Notes: generated by a model from the letters alone, not told the origin. Numbered from the stretch's first letter, positions 32,296 to 41,935 are shown. The stretch: DNA of 64,000 nt from VRUE01 sp963824705 (GCA_963824705.1 CAWGQE010000003.1:1984001-2048000); one strand, 5' to 3'. Numbers and translations are program-made.

Positions 32296-33939
32296 ATGAC
32301 CGACCTTCTGCTCGGCCCACTGCTCCGCTACGTCTCGGAAACCGAGGCGACGATCTGGGTCGAGACGAGCGAGCGCTGCGAGGTCGAGGTGCTGGGGCGC
32401 CGCGAGCAGACCTTCGGCGTCGGCGGCCATCACTACGCGCTCGTCCGCCTCGAAGGCCTCGAGCCGGGCGGCTTCTACGAGTACGAGGTTGCCCTGGACG
32501 GCGAGCAGCGCTGGCCGGCGCCCGATTCCGACCAGCCGCCAAGCGCGATCCGCACCTTCGAGCCCGGCAAACCGGTCGACATCTGCTTCGGCTCCTGCCG
32601 CGTCGCCGTCCCCCACGAGGAGCCGTACACGAAGACCAAAGACGAAGACGAAGACGGCCACGAGCTCGACGCGCTCCACGTACTCGCCGAGCAGATGGTG
32701 CGCGACGACCGGAGCGAATGGCCCGAGCTGCTCTTTCTGCTCGGCGACCAGATCTACGTCGACGAGGGATCGCCGGCGACGCGGGAGCGCATCCGCGCCA
32801 AGCGCGACACCGAGCAGCCGCCCGGAGAGGAGGTGACCGACTTCGAGGAGTACACCTGGCTCTACCACGAGTCCTGGCAGGACCCGTCGATCCGCTGGCT
32901 GTTCTCGACCGTCTCCACCTCGATGGTCTGGGACGACCACGACATGAGCGACGACTGGAACATCTCCCGCTCCTGGCACGACGAGATGGACCGCAAGGAG
33001 TGGTGGCACGAGCGCGCGGTCGGCGGGATCATGACCTACTGGACCTACCAGCACCTCGGCAACCTCTCGCCGCGCGAGCTGGACGACAACGACGTATACG
33101 AGCAGGTGCGCGGCGCGGCCGACGCGACCGAGGCGCTGCGCGAGTGGGCCAAGGAGATCGACACGACGGCCGCCGGAGTCCGCTGGAGCTTCTGCCGCGA
33201 CATCGACGGGGTGCGGGCGATCTTCATGGACTCCCGTGCCGCCCGCGTGCTCACCGACGAGCGCCGCTCGATGTTCGACGACGAGGTGTGGGACTGGATC
33301 GTCGACCACGCGAGCGGCGAGTTCGACCATCTGGTGATCTCGACCACCGTGCCCTACCTCCTCTCCCCCGGCTTCCACTATCTGGAGGCCTGGAACGAGC
33401 AGCTCTGCGACGGCGCCTGGGGTGGGCTCCTCGCCCGCGGCAGCGAGAGGCTGCGCCGCGCCGTCGACTTCGACCACTGGGCCTCCTTCCAGTTCTCCTT
33501 CCAGCGCCTGCGCGAGCTGCTCGAAGAGGTCGGCTCGGGCAAGCGCGGCAGCGCTCCGGCCTCGATCGCGATCCTCTCCGGCGACGTCCATCACGCCTAC
33601 CTCTGCGACGTCGCCTTCAGACCCGAGGCAGACATGAAGAGTGCGGTCCTGCAGGCTGTCTGCTCGCCCTACCGCAACCCGCTGGATGAGCGCGAGCGAA
33701 AAGTGGTCCGGGCCGGCTTCTCGCGCCCGTTCGGGGCGCTGGCGCGTGGCCTGGCCCATGCGGCCGGCGCACCGGATCCGGGCGTTCGCTGGCGCCTGCT
33801 CGAGGGCCCTTACTTCGACAACCAGGTCGGAACCCTGCGGCTGGACGGTCGCGAGGCGACCGTGCGGCTCGACAAGACGGTCGCCGGCGAGGAGCACGAG
33901 AAGGCGCTGGAGAAGACCTTCGAGCGGCGGATAACGTAG
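32296..33939 (+). CDS. phoD: PhoD-like alkaline phosphatase / phosphodiesterase
   Basis: 547 residues. An N-terminal beta-domain (1-85: GPLLRYVSETEATIWVET) precedes the metallophosphoesterase: CFGSCRVA, LLGDQIYVDE, VWDDHDMSDDWN and LSGDVHHAYLCD give the PhoD Fe/Ca ligands. No signal peptide or Tat motif is seen, so it appears cytoplasmic or exported by another route. The ATG at 32296 has AAGGGG upstream; an in-frame ATG at 32272 is an alternative. A phosphate-scavenging role fits the adjacent pst operon and shared operator. Confidence 0.9.
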   Translation: MTDLLLGPLLRYVSETEATIWVETSERCEVEVLGRREQTFGVGGHHYALVRLEGLEPGGFYEYEVALDGEQRWPAPDSDQPPSAIRTFEPGKPVDICFGSCRVAVPHEEPYTKTKDEDEDGHELDALHVLAEQMVRDDRSEWPELLFLLGDQIYVDEGSPATRERIRAKRDTEQPPGEEVTDFEEYTWLYHESWQDPSIRWLFSTVSTSMVWDDHDMSDDWNISRSWHDEMDRKEWWHERAVGGIMTYWTYQHLGNLSPRELDDNDVYEQVRGAADATEALREWAKEIDTTAAGVRWSFCRDIDGVRAIFMDSRAARVLTDERRSMFDDEVWDWIVDHASGEFDHLVISTTVPYLLSPGFHYLEAWNEQLCDGAWGGLLARGSERLRRAVDFDHWASFQFSFQRLRELLEEVGSGKRGSAPASIAILSGDVHHAYLCDVAFRPEADMKSAVLQAVCSPYRNPLDERERKVVRAGFSRPFGALARGLAHAAGAPDPGVRWRLLEGPYFDNQVGTLRLDGREATVRLDKTVAGEEHEKALEKTFERRIT

Positions 33940-33949
33940 GTGACGAGAT

Positions 33950-33986
33950 GGGGCGGGGCGCCACCCGGCAAAGCGCGCCCCGCCCC
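33950..33986. terminator. bidirectional hairpin terminator, 12-bp GC-only stem
   Basis: GGGGCGGGGCGC (33950-33961) pairs with GCGCCCCGCCCC (33975-33986) around a 13-nt loop, between the convergent phoD-like and cysA genes. Confidence 0.75.
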
Positions 33987-33995
33987 GTCGCCCCT

Positions 33996-35036
33996 TCAGG
34001 CGGCTGCAGTTACCTCTGCGTCGTCGTCGTCCTGACCGTCGCGGGGAGTCGAGGCCCCACTACCGTCGGACGACGGGACATCACCGCTGAAGCTCTTGAG
34101 CTGGCCCGGGCGCAGGTGGACGATCTGACCCTCGCGCAGCTCGAGCTTCTGCAGCTCGGCGCGGGTCAGCTGCGCCCAGACCTCGGTGCCGTCGCCGAGC
34201 ACGAACTCGACCCGGATCTCGAAGCCGAGCGCGACGATCCGTTGCACCATCGCCTCCTCGGTCCGCTCGTCGGCGTCGAGCACGACTTCCATGTCGTGCG
34301 GGCGCACGAAGTGCTCGCCGAGCCGGTTGACCTCGCCGACGAAGCTCATCACGAACTCGTTGGCGGGGTGGTCGTAGAGATCGTCGGCCGTGCCGGACTG
34401 CTCGACCCGGCCCTCGTTCATCACGACCAGCTGGCCGGCGACGTCCATCGCCTCCTCCTGGTCGTGGGTGACGAAGATCGTCGTCACGTGCATCTCGTCG
34501 TGGAGGTGGCGCAGCCAGGTGCGCAGATCCTTGCGGACCTTGGCGTCGAGCGCGCCGAAGGGCTCGTCGAGCAGCAGCACCTGGGGCTCCACAGCCAGCG
34601 CCCGGGCCAGCGCCATGCGCTGCCGCTGCCCGCCGGAGAGCTGGGACGGATAGCGGTCGGCGAGCCCGTCGAGCTGGACCAGGCTGAGCAGCTCGTGCAC
34701 GCGAGCCGAGATCTTCGCCTTGTCCCACTTGCGGATCTTCAACCCGAAGCCGACGTTCTCGAACACCGTCATGTGCTTGAAGGCCGCGTAGTGCTGGAAG
34801 ACGAAACCGACTTCGCGCTTCTGGGTCGGCTTCTTGGAGACGTCCTCATCGTCGATAAGAACACGGCCTGCATCGAGCGTCTCGAGCCCGGCGATCGCGC
34901 GCAGCAGGGTTGACTTTCCGCTGCCGCTCGGGCCGAGCAGTGCGGTTAACGAGCCATTCGGCACGTCTATCGAAACGTCATTGAGGGCCTGAAAGTCACC
35001 GAAGCGCTTAGTGGCTCCCTCGACTGAGATTCCCAT
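33996..35036 (-). CDS. cysA: sulfate/thiosulfate ABC transporter ATP-binding protein CysA
   Basis: 346 residues. Walker A LLGPSGSGKSTLLRAIAGL, CysA-type VGFVFQHYAAFKHMTVFENV, signature LSGGQRQRMALARAL and Walker B VLLLDEPFGALDAKVR are visible. The C-terminal third is a TOBE-like regulatory domain, then an acidic tail. The start at 35036 overlaps the cysW stop (ATGA). Powers sulfate import with CysTW. Confidence 0.95.
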   Translation of the reverse strand: MGISVEGATKRFGDFQALNDVSIDVPNGSLTALLGPSGSGKSTLLRAIAGLETLDAGRVLIDDEDVSKKPTQKREVGFVFQHYAAFKHMTVFENVGFGLKIRKWDKAKISARVHELLSLVQLDGLADRYPSQLSGGQRQRMALARALAVEPQVLLLDEPFGALDAKVRKDLRTWLRHLHDEMHVTTIFVTHDQEEAMDVAGQLVVMNEGRVEQSGTADDLYDHPANEFVMSFVGEVNRLGEHFVRPHDMEVVLDADERTEEAMVQRIVALGFEIRVEFVLGDGTEVWAQLTRAELQKLELREGQIVHLRPGQLKSFSGDVPSSDGSGASTPRDGQDDDDAEVTAAA

Positions 35037-35845
35037 CAGGCGTCCTCCTTTCTCTTTAGGACGTTCATTGCCAGGAGGGTCGCCAGGGCAAGCATCGCGA
35101 GGACCACAGAGGCCCCGAAAGCACCGGCTTGGTTGAAGTTCTGGAACTGCTTTTCGACGAAGAGCGGCAGGGTTTCGGTCTCGCCTGAGATCTGGCCGGA
35201 GACGATCGAGACGGCACCGAACTCGCCAAGGACCCGGGCGGTGGTCAGCACCACCCCGTAGGCGACCCCCCAGCGGATCGCCGGCAGGGTGACGCGCCAG
35301 AAGGTCTGCCAAGCGTTTGCGCCCAGGGTCGAAGCCGCCTGCTCCTGCTCGGTGCCGATCTCCTGCAGCACCGGCACCGTCTCGCGGACGACGAAGGGCA
35401 GCGAGACGAAGATGCTGGCGAGGACCATCCCCGGGACCGAGAAGAGGACCTTGATCCCCGCTTCGGCCAGCCCGGGGCCGAACCATCCTTGGGTCCCGTA
35501 GAGCAAGAAAAGCGAGAGGCCGATCACAATCGGCGAGATCGCGAAGGGAAGGTTGATCACGGCATCGATCAAGGCGTTGCCACGGCGACGGTGGCGGACG
35601 AGCAGCAGCGCGCAGCCGACACCGAAGACCGTGTTGAGCGGTACCGCGATCGCAACCATCAGCAGGCTCAGCTTCAGCGCGTGCAGGCCGTCGGAAGAGG
35701 TGATCGCTTCCAGCGGCGGCCCCAAGCCGTGCTCGAAGGTCTTGTAGAAGATGGTCACCAGGGGCGCGAGCAGGAGCAGCGCGAGATAGCCGAGCCCGAG
35801 CGTTCGCAGCCCCCAGCGGCTGCGCTTGCCGTTAGCGGCCCTCAT
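35036..35845 (-). CDS. cysW: sulfate ABC transporter permease CysW
   Basis: 269 residues from the ATG at 35845 (an ATG at 35878 is further upstream in frame). Six membrane segments; permease loop EQEQAASTLGANAWQTFWRV. It overlaps the end of cysT by 14 bases and cysA by four. Confidence 0.94.
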   Translation of the reverse strand: MRAANGKRSRWGLRTLGLGYLALLLLAPLVTIFYKTFEHGLGPPLEAITSSDGLHALKLSLLMVAIAVPLNTVFGVGCALLLVRHRRRGNALIDAVINLPFAISPIVIGLSLFLLYGTQGWFGPGLAEAGIKVLFSVPGMVLASIFVSLPFVVRETVPVLQEIGTEQEQAASTLGANAWQTFWRVTLPAIRWGVAYGVVLTTARVLGEFGAVSIVSGQISGETETLPLFVEKQFQNFNQAGAFGASVVLAMLALATLLAMNVLKRKEDA

Positions 35846-36746
35846 CGTCGTCCCTCTCAGCGGTGAAATCCTCGCCACTCATCGGCATCACGGTCAGCCC
35901 CGCCCCACCGCTGCGTTCGTGCCGGCTGCCCCAGCGCTGGATCAAGCTGATCGCCGCGAGCATCAGCAGCGAGGCGGCGAGCAGGACGACCGAGACGGCC
36001 GCCGCCCCGACATTGTTGCCGGACTCGATCTGCTGGCGGATGAAGACCGATGAGACCGTCGTGTTCGGCAGGCCGCCGGCGAAGAGCAGCACGGAGCCGT
36101 ACTCGCCGAGCGCGCGAGCGAAGGCAAGGGCGACTCCGGCGGCGAGCCCGGGCAGCAAGTTGGGGAAGATGATGCGGCGGAAGACGGTGAATCCGCTCGC
36201 GCCAAGGGAGGCCGCCGCCTCCTCCATCTCTCGGTCCATCTCGATCAGCAGCGGCTGCACCGCGCGGACGACGAAGGGCAGGGTGACGAAGAGCAGGGCG
36301 ACGACCACCGCAGCCTGCGTCGCCGCAAGATGAATGTTGAACGGGCTGTCGTTGCCGTACAGCGTGATCAGGGTGAGGCTGGCGACGATCGTCGGCAGCG
36401 CGAACGGCAGGTCGATCACCGCATTGACGATCGACTTGCCGGGGAATTCGTCACGGACGAGGAGCCAGGCGATGATCGTGCCGAAGACCGCGTTGATCGC
36501 GACCACGATCAGCGACGCGACGACCGTCAGCTCGAGCGACCTGACCGCCTGGGGCGTGGTGACCTGATGCCAGAAGGTGGAGAACCCGTCTTCGAACGCC
36601 TGGTTGGTCAGAGCCGCCAGCGGCAGCAGGACGATCACGCTCAGGTAGAGCACGACCGTCCCCCGGCCGAGACCGGCACCGACCCAAGGCAGGCGCATGC
36701 CTGCCTTGGGTCGGGGTGCTGCCGGGCTTGCTGCGTGAGCCTCCAT
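35832..36746 (-). CDS. cysT: sulfate ABC transporter permease CysT
   Basis: 304 residues. Cytoplasmic Pro-rich N-terminus, six helices, coupling loop EMEEAAASLGASGFTVFRRI. Two bases separate it from the sulfate-binding protein gene upstream. Confidence 0.94.
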   Translation of the reverse strand: MEAHAASPAAPRPKAGMRLPWVGAGLGRGTVVLYLSVIVLLPLAALTNQAFEDGFSTFWHQVTTPQAVRSLELTVVASLIVVAINAVFGTIIAWLLVRDEFPGKSIVNAVIDLPFALPTIVASLTLITLYGNDSPFNIHLAATQAAVVVALLFVTLPFVVRAVQPLLIEMDREMEEAAASLGASGFTVFRRIIFPNLLPGLAAGVALAFARALGEYGSVLLFAGGLPNTTVSSVFIRQQIESGNNVGAAAVSVVLLAASLLMLAAISLIQRWGSRHERSGGAGLTVMPMSGEDFTAERDDDEGR

Positions 36747-36748
36747 GC

Positions 36749-37786
36749 CTAGCCGGAGGTGGAGACCCCGAGTTCACTCTCGATCTTGGCAACTGAGCCG
36801 GATTCGTCGTCGAAGAATTCGTCGTTGACCTTGCCCCAGCCACCGAACTGGCTGATCTTGAACAGATCCTTCGGGGTCGGGAACTGCTTCGGGTCGACCA
36901 GCTTCGGGTTAACCGGGCGGTAGCCGTTTTCAGCCCACAGTTCCTGGCCTTCGTCGGACCAGAGGAACTTGAGGAAATCTTCCGCCGCGGGCTCCGGAGC
37001 GCTTTCGGTGACGGCAATCGGCGTTTCGATCTGAATCGTCGAGGGCGGAATCACGTATTCGACGTCTTCCCCCTCGTTTTCGGCCTTGATCGCCTCGTTC
37101 TCGTAGCTGAGCAGAACGTCGCCCTGGCCCTGGGTGAAGGCCGCGAGCGAGTCGCTGCCGCTTCCCGGCTGCGTCACGGTCTTTTCAAGCACGGTCTTGA
37201 CCGCTTCGAGCGCCTGGGCGGGCGACTTGCCCTCGTTCAGGGCCGTGCCGTAGACGGCCATGATGTTCCAGCGGGCCGAGCCGGAGCTGAACGGGTTGGG
37301 GGTGACGATGCCGACGTCCTTGGTCTGCAGGTCGTCGAAGGAATGGATCCCCTTCGGGTTGCCCTTGCGGACCACGAGGACGACCACCGAGTCGGTGGCG
37401 ATGCCGCCGTAGGGCTGCTTTTCCCAGTCCCTGGAGACGAGTTCGCCTTCTTCGACCAGGCGTTCCATGTCGCCGGCTTGAGAGAAGTGGACGACGGAGG
37501 CAGGCTGGCCGGCCACGACCGCACGACTCTGGTCGCCGGAGGCGCCGAAGGAGTTGCTGAAGCTGACGCCTTTGCCCTCCGAGGTCTTTTCGAATGCCGG
37601 CTCCAGGGCTTCCTGGTAGACGGATTCGGGGGTCGAGTAGCCGACCACGTCGAGCTTGCCACCGCCCGAAGAGCTCGAGTCGTCGCTGCTGCTGCCGCAA
37701 CCGGCCACCGCGAGGGCGACCAGCGCGAACAGGGCGGCCACAAAGCCCAATCCGATCGTCTTCCTGCCCTTACCAGGGTTCGTCAT
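36749..37786 (-). CDS. cysP: sulfate-binding lipoprotein
   Basis: 345 residues. Lipobox ALVALAVAGC (Cys about 30), so it is lipid-anchored as expected for a Gram-positive binding protein. The Sbp/CysP core is clear: VVGYSTPESVYQEALEPAF, VSFSNSFGASGDQSRAVVAGQ, VLVVRKGNPKGIHSFDDL and TPNPFSSGSARWN. First gene of the cysPTWA operon; an AT-richer leader (37787-37888) holds its promoter. Confidence 0.94.
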   Translation of the reverse strand: MTNPGKGRKTIGLGFVAALFALVALAVAGCGSSSDDSSSSGGGKLDVVGYSTPESVYQEALEPAFEKTSEGKGVSFSNSFGASGDQSRAVVAGQPASVVHFSQAGDMERLVEEGELVSRDWEKQPYGGIATDSVVVLVVRKGNPKGIHSFDDLQTKDVGIVTPNPFSSGSARWNIMAVYGTALNEGKSPAQALEAVKTVLEKTVTQPGSGSDSLAAFTQGQGDVLLSYENEAIKAENEGEDVEYVIPPSTIQIETPIAVTESAPEPAAEDFLKFLWSDEGQELWAENGYRPVNPKLVDPKQFPTPKDLFKISQFGGWGKVNDEFFDDESGSVAKIESELGVSTSG

Positions 37787-37888
37787 CTAACCCCTTCCCT
37801 TCTTTCTTGATGAAGTTGATTAGGAATGAAGGCGCGCACCTTAGCAGAAAGTCGATCAGCAAAGTCAGAAAGAGATCGAAAAAAAGGG

Positions 37889-38344
37889 CTAGCGAGCGGC
37901 CCAGGCGTCGGGCTGAGCCGCGAGGTCGCGAATATCGCTGGGGAGCTCGCCGGCCACGAGGTCGGCGAGAGTGACGTGCTCGAGGACGGTGCGGAGGCTG
38001 GCGCGCACGGCGATCCAGACCTCCTGAAGGTGCTCGGCGTGGCCCTTGTACTCGATGTCCTCGGGGGGGGACGACTGCACGTGGGCAATCGGCCCCTCGA
38101 CCGCACGGACGACGTCGGCGATCGTCACCTCCTCGGCGGGCTTGGCGAGCCAGTAACCCCCCTTGGCGCCGCGGCGGGCGCGGACGATTCCGTGGTGCTT
38201 CAGCTCCAGGAGGATGTGCTCGAGGAACTGCAGCGGGATGTCCTGCGCGTCGGCCAGCCGCTCGCCCTTGACGGGCTCGTCGCCGGCCGCGGCAAGCTCG
38301 GCGGCGGCGCGAACGGCGTAGTCGGCTTTTGCTGAAACGCGCAT
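37889..38344 (-). CDS. Rrf2-family regulator (CymR-like) beside sulfate transport genes
   Basis: 151 residues. The HTH AKADYAVRAAAELAA, then FLEHILLELKHHGIVRARRGAKGGYWLAKP matches Rrf2. No cysteines for an Fe-S cluster, as in CymR, the cysteine-metabolism regulator. It is upstream of cysP in the same direction, so it probably controls sulfur uptake. Clearly paralogous to 24260-24730. Confidence 0.93.
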   Translation of the reverse strand: MRVSAKADYAVRAAAELAAAGDEPVKGERLADAQDIPLQFLEHILLELKHHGIVRARRGAKGGYWLAKPAEEVTIADVVRAVEGPIAHVQSSPPEDIEYKGHAEHLQEVWIAVRASLRTVLEHVTLADLVAGELPSDIRDLAAQPDAWAAR

Positions 38345-38376
38345 AGAGCTAGTTAATCAGGCACTCGGCACGCGGG

Positions 38377-39288
38377 TTAGCCGCTCGATTCGAGCGCAAG
38401 CTCCGCTGCTTCGCGCTGGCGGCGCCGGTGGAGGATGCGGGGTGCGGCGAGAATCGCACCCAGGCCGATTCCCGCGATGAGAGCAGCTATAGGCCAGACG
38501 TTCGGGTCGCCCTTCTGGATCGTGACGATGCCCGAGCCGACCAGGACCAAGCCCAGGGCGGTGCGGATGAAGCCCTGCGGGGCCTTGCTGGAGAGGGCGG
38601 CGCCGACGATCACTCCCGGGACCGAGCCGATCAGGATGTTGCCTGCAAGGCTGAAGTCCACGTTTCCGCCGACGATGTGGGCGAGGCCCGCAGCCCAGAG
38701 CAGCACGGCCGCGTGGAAGACGTCGGTGCCGACGACTTTTTTTGGCGCCAGGCGGTAGACGGCGATCAGCAGGATCGCAATCACGGTGCCCGAGCCGGCC
38801 GAGGTGATGCCGATCACGAAGCCGGTCGTCGCGCCGATAAGGACGGCGGCGACTTTGTGGCGGCGTTCGACGTCGAAGCGGTCGCGCTCGTCGACCAGGT
38901 TGCGCAGGATCAGCGCTCGCGCCAGGGTGATGATGCCGACCATCAGCAGGGTGCCGCCGAGGACTCCGTAGACGAGCGAGTCGAGCCGGTCTTCGCCGAC
39001 GTGGTTCTCGATGATCGACACCAGCGCCACCCCGCCGACCGCCGCCGGGACGCTGCCGAGAGCCAGCCACTTGACCAGCTCCATGTTCACGGTCTTCATC
39101 CGCAGGTGGCGCCAGCCGCCGACCGTCTTGGTAACCGCCGAGTAGAAGATGTCGGTGCCGATCGCCGTCGTCGGCTGGATCCCGAAGATCAGGATCAGCA
39201 ACGGCGTCATCAGGGATCCCCCACCCATGCCCGTCATGCCGACGAGCACGCCAATGCCGAGACCGAAGAAAATGATTGCCGGGTCCAT
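38377..39288 (-). CDS. TauE/SafE-family (DUF81) anion exporter
   Basis: 303 residues, about eight membrane segments and the two internally repeated TauE motifs: GIGVLVGMTGMGGGSLMTPLLIL and FVIGITSAGSGTVIAILLI. The family moves sulfite or organosulfonates. It is next to the Rrf2 gene and upstream of the cys operon, in the same direction, which supports a sulfur role. Confidence 0.92.
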   Translation of the reverse strand: MDPAIIFFGLGIGVLVGMTGMGGGSLMTPLLILIFGIQPTTAIGTDIFYSAVTKTVGGWRHLRMKTVNMELVKWLALGSVPAAVGGVALVSIIENHVGEDRLDSLVYGVLGGTLLMVGIITLARALILRNLVDERDRFDVERRHKVAAVLIGATTGFVIGITSAGSGTVIAILLIAVYRLAPKKVVGTDVFHAAVLLWAAGLAHIVGGNVDFSLAGNILIGSVPGVIVGAALSSKAPQGFIRTALGLVLVGSGIVTIQKGDPNVWPIAALIAGIGLGAILAAPRILHRRRQREAAELALESSG

Positions 39289-39364
39289 CGATCGATCTCA
39301 CCCCTGACTTTCCTACTTTCTCGACTGGATTGGTCAGGAGCGAGGAGTACGGGAGAATACCAAG

Positions 39365-40123
39365 GTGCCCGCCATGGTTTCGATTCGTGGCCTCAGCCAC
39401 TCCTACGGCGAGCTGGAGGCGATCGAGCGCCTCGACCTGGAGGTGCCCGCGCACGGCGTGCTCGGCCTGGTCGGGCCGTCGGGCTGCGGCAAGTCGACCC
39501 TGCTCGAGTTGATCGCCGGCCTGCAACAGCCGAGCGCGGGCGAGATCGAGGTCGGTGAGAGCAGCGATCCGGCCGAGCGCCTCGCCCGCTGCACCTTCAT
39601 GCCACAGCGCGACATGCTGCTGCCCTGGCTGTCGGCGATCGACAACGCAGCCCTGGCGCTGCGCAACCGCGGCGTCCGCCGTCGCGCGGCCCGCGAACAG
39701 GCGGGGCTCCTCTTCGAGCGCTTCGGCCTCGCCGGCTTCGAGCGCACCCGGCCGGCGGAGCTCTCGGGCGGGATGCGGCAGCGCGTCGCCTTCCTGCGCA
39801 CGCTGGTCGCCGGCAAGCCGGTATTGGCGCTGGACGAGCCGTTCGCCTCGCTCGACGCGATCACCCGCGCCGAGATGCAGGCCTGGCTGTCCGAGGCCCT
39901 GGCGGCGGACCCGCGCACGGTGGTCCTCGTCAGCCACGACGTCGAGGAGGCGCTCTACCTCTGCGATCGCGTCGCCGTCCTCTCGGCGCGGCCGGCGCGC
40001 GTGGTCGAGGAGCTGAGCGCGCCGGCGCCGCGAACAGCCGACCGCGACGTCGCGGTCACCGACCCCGAGTTCGTCGCCGTTCGCGAGCGGGCGATGGCCG
40101 CCCTGCACAGGGGGGTGCGATGA
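39365..40123 (+). CDS. ABC transporter ATP-binding protein (ThiZ/SsuB-like)
   Basis: 252 residues. Walker A LVGPSGCGKSTLLELIAGL, Q-loop CTFMPQRDMLLPWLSAIDNA, signature LSGGMRQRVAFLRTL and Walker B VLALDEPFASLDAITRAE; the Q-loop with MPQRDLLLPW is typical of taurine/nitrate/thiamine-precursor importers. A GTG at 39365 or an ATG at 39374 may be the start. It overlaps the permease gene (ATGA) and is the first gene of a three-gene transporter operon. I see no TPP riboswitch in front of it. Confidence 0.92.
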   Translation: MPAMVSIRGLSHSYGELEAIERLDLEVPAHGVLGLVGPSGCGKSTLLELIAGLQQPSAGEIEVGESSDPAERLARCTFMPQRDMLLPWLSAIDNAALALRNRGVRRRAAREQAGLLFERFGLAGFERTRPAELSGGMRQRVAFLRTLVAGKPVLALDEPFASLDAITRAEMQAWLSEALAADPRTVVLVSHDVEEALYLCDRVAVLSARPARVVEELSAPAPRTADRDVAVTDPEFVAVRERAMAALHRGVR

Positions 40124-40872
40124 GCCGCTGGGCGCTGCCGCTTCTCGTCGTCGCAGCCTTGATCGGCGCTTGGCAGATCGCTGCCAGCAGCGGCGCGCTG
40201 GCCGATCTGCTCGGGCTCGAACCGTTGCTGGTCCCATCCCCCGCCGAAATCGCCTCCTCGCTCTGGGAGAACCGCTCGCTGCTCGCCGAAAACGCCTGGG
40301 TCACGCTGCAGGAGATCCTGCTCGGCTTCCTCTGCGGGCTCGCGGCGGGCCTCGCCTTCGCCGTCCTGTTGCGCCTCTCGGCGACGCTGCGCCGAGCCCT
40401 CTACCCGCTGATGGTCGCCTCGCAGGCGATCCCGATCCTCGTCATCGCGCCGATCCTGGTCGTCTGGTTCGGCTACGGGATCGGGCCAAAGCTCGTCGTC
40501 GTAGCGCTGATCTGCTTCTTCCCGATCGCCGTCAACGCCACCGACGGGCTGCGCTCGGTCGATCCGGAGGCGACCAAGATGATGCGCACGCTCAACGGCT
40601 CCCGTCTGCAGGTGCTGTGGCGGGTCGAATGGCCCACCTCGCTGCCCTTCGTCTTCAGTGGCGCCAAGATCGCCGCCACCTTCGCGCCGATCGCCGCCGT
40701 CTTCGGCGAGTGGGCAGGCGCCAACTCCGGCCTTGGCGTCCTGATCCGCGAAGACAGCGCAAACCTGGAGACGGCGCGCATGTTCGCCGCCGTCGCAATC
40801 CTCACCGCGATCGCGCTCGCGCTCTTCGGCCTCCTTGCCTTCGCAGAGCGCCGCATCGTCACTTGGCGATAG
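40120..40872 (+). CDS. ABC transporter permease (ThiX/SsuC-like)
   Basis: 250 residues with five or six membrane helices. The permease signature SVDPEATKMMRTLNGSRLQV and the cap AKIAATFAPIAAVFGEW are seen. Translationally coupled to the ATPase gene; the binding-protein gene begins 10 nt downstream. Confidence 0.92.
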   Translation: MSRWALPLLVVAALIGAWQIAASSGALADLLGLEPLLVPSPAEIASSLWENRSLLAENAWVTLQEILLGFLCGLAAGLAFAVLLRLSATLRRALYPLMVASQAIPILVIAPILVVWFGYGIGPKLVVVALICFFPIAVNATDGLRSVDPEATKMMRTLNGSRLQVLWRVEWPTSLPFVFSGAKIAATFAPIAAVFGEWAGANSGLGVLIREDSANLETARMFAAVAILTAIALALFGLLAFAERRIVTWR

Positions 40873-40882
40873 AAAGCAGGGG

Positions 40883-41890
40883 ATGAAGTTCCCCCGACTG
40901 CCGGCGATCGCCCTCGCCGTCGCCCTGCTCGCCCTCGCTCTGGGGCTGGCCGCCTGCGGCGAGAAGAGCGACGACACCACCGGCACGGCGACCGAACCGC
41001 TCAGCCTGACGCTCGACTTTTACCCCAACCCCGACCACGCCGGCATCTACATGGCGAAGAAGCTCGGCTACTTCCGCGAAGCCGGCCTCGACGTCTCGAT
41101 CCAGACCCCCACCGACCCGGCGGCGCCGATCAAGCAGGTCGCAGCGGGACAGACCGACCTGGCGATCTCCTATGAGCCCGAAGTGATGCTGGCCCGCGAA
41201 CAGGGCCTCGACGTGGTCGCCGTCGGCGCCGTGGTGGACCGCCCGCTGACCTCGCTGATCTGGCTGAAGAAGTCAGGTGTGAAGGGGGTGGCTGACCTGC
41301 GTGGCAAGACGATCGCCACGGCCGGCATCTCCTACCAGGACGCCTACCTGAAGACGATCCTCGCCCGCGCCAAGCTGACCCCCTCCGACGTGAAGACCGT
41401 CAACGTCGGCTACGGCCTCCTGCCGGCGCTCGTCGGCGGCAGCGCCCAGGCGATGCTGGGCGGGTTCAGCAACGTCGAGGGAGTCGACCTGCGGCTGCGC
41501 GGCAAAGACCCGGTCGTCACCCCGGTCGACAAGCTGGGCGTGCCGACCTACGACGAGCTCGTCCTCGTCGCCCGCCGCGACCGGCTCGAAGAAGACCCGC
41601 AGGCGATCCGCCTCTTCCTCGGCGCGCTGGCGCGGGGCACCGCCGCCGCGATCAAGAGCCCCGGTGCGACGACCAAGGCACTCCTAGAAGCCAACCCGAA
41701 CCTCGATCCGAAGCTGACCAGGGCCGAGGTCGCGGCGACGCTGCCGCTGCTCTCCAAGCGCGGCACGATGAACCCCGCCGAGTGGAAGGCGTTCATCGCC
41801 TGGATGAACGAAAACGGCTTGATCTCCGGCCGCCAGCCGACCGCCGAAGTGCTCAGCAACGCCTACCTGGCCGGAGAGATCCCGGAATAG
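40883..41890 (+). CDS. ABC transporter substrate-binding lipoprotein of the NMT1/THI5 (ThiY-like) family
   Basis: 335 residues. Lipobox LALGLAAC at about residue 27. The mature start LDFYPNPDHAGIYMAKKLGY, followed by GLDVSIQTPTDPAAPIKQVA and LAISYEPEVMLAREQGLDV, is the THI5/NMT1 layout; the closest known role is ThiY, which binds the pyrimidine breakdown product of thiamine (FAMP). Riboflavin precursor or sulfonate binding are alternatives. The ATG at 40883 has GCAGGGG immediately upstream. Confidence 0.85.
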   Translation: MKFPRLPAIALAVALLALALGLAACGEKSDDTTGTATEPLSLTLDFYPNPDHAGIYMAKKLGYFREAGLDVSIQTPTDPAAPIKQVAAGQTDLAISYEPEVMLAREQGLDVVAVGAVVDRPLTSLIWLKKSGVKGVADLRGKTIATAGISYQDAYLKTILARAKLTPSDVKTVNVGYGLLPALVGGSAQAMLGGFSNVEGVDLRLRGKDPVVTPVDKLGVPTYDELVLVARRDRLEEDPQAIRLFLGALARGTAAAIKSPGATTKALLEANPNLDPKLTRAEVAATLPLLSKRGTMNPAEWKAFIAWMNENGLISGRQPTAEVLSNAYLAGEIPE

Positions 41891-41935
41891 AGGCCCAGAT
41901 GGCCGATTCCCGGGCCGATCCTGCCAGAGCAGGGG

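Noticed and set aside
39289..39364. Possible TPP riboswitch before the ThiXYZ-like operon
   Set aside because: Neither the CUGAGA nor the other conserved thi-box segment can be found in the 76 nt available.
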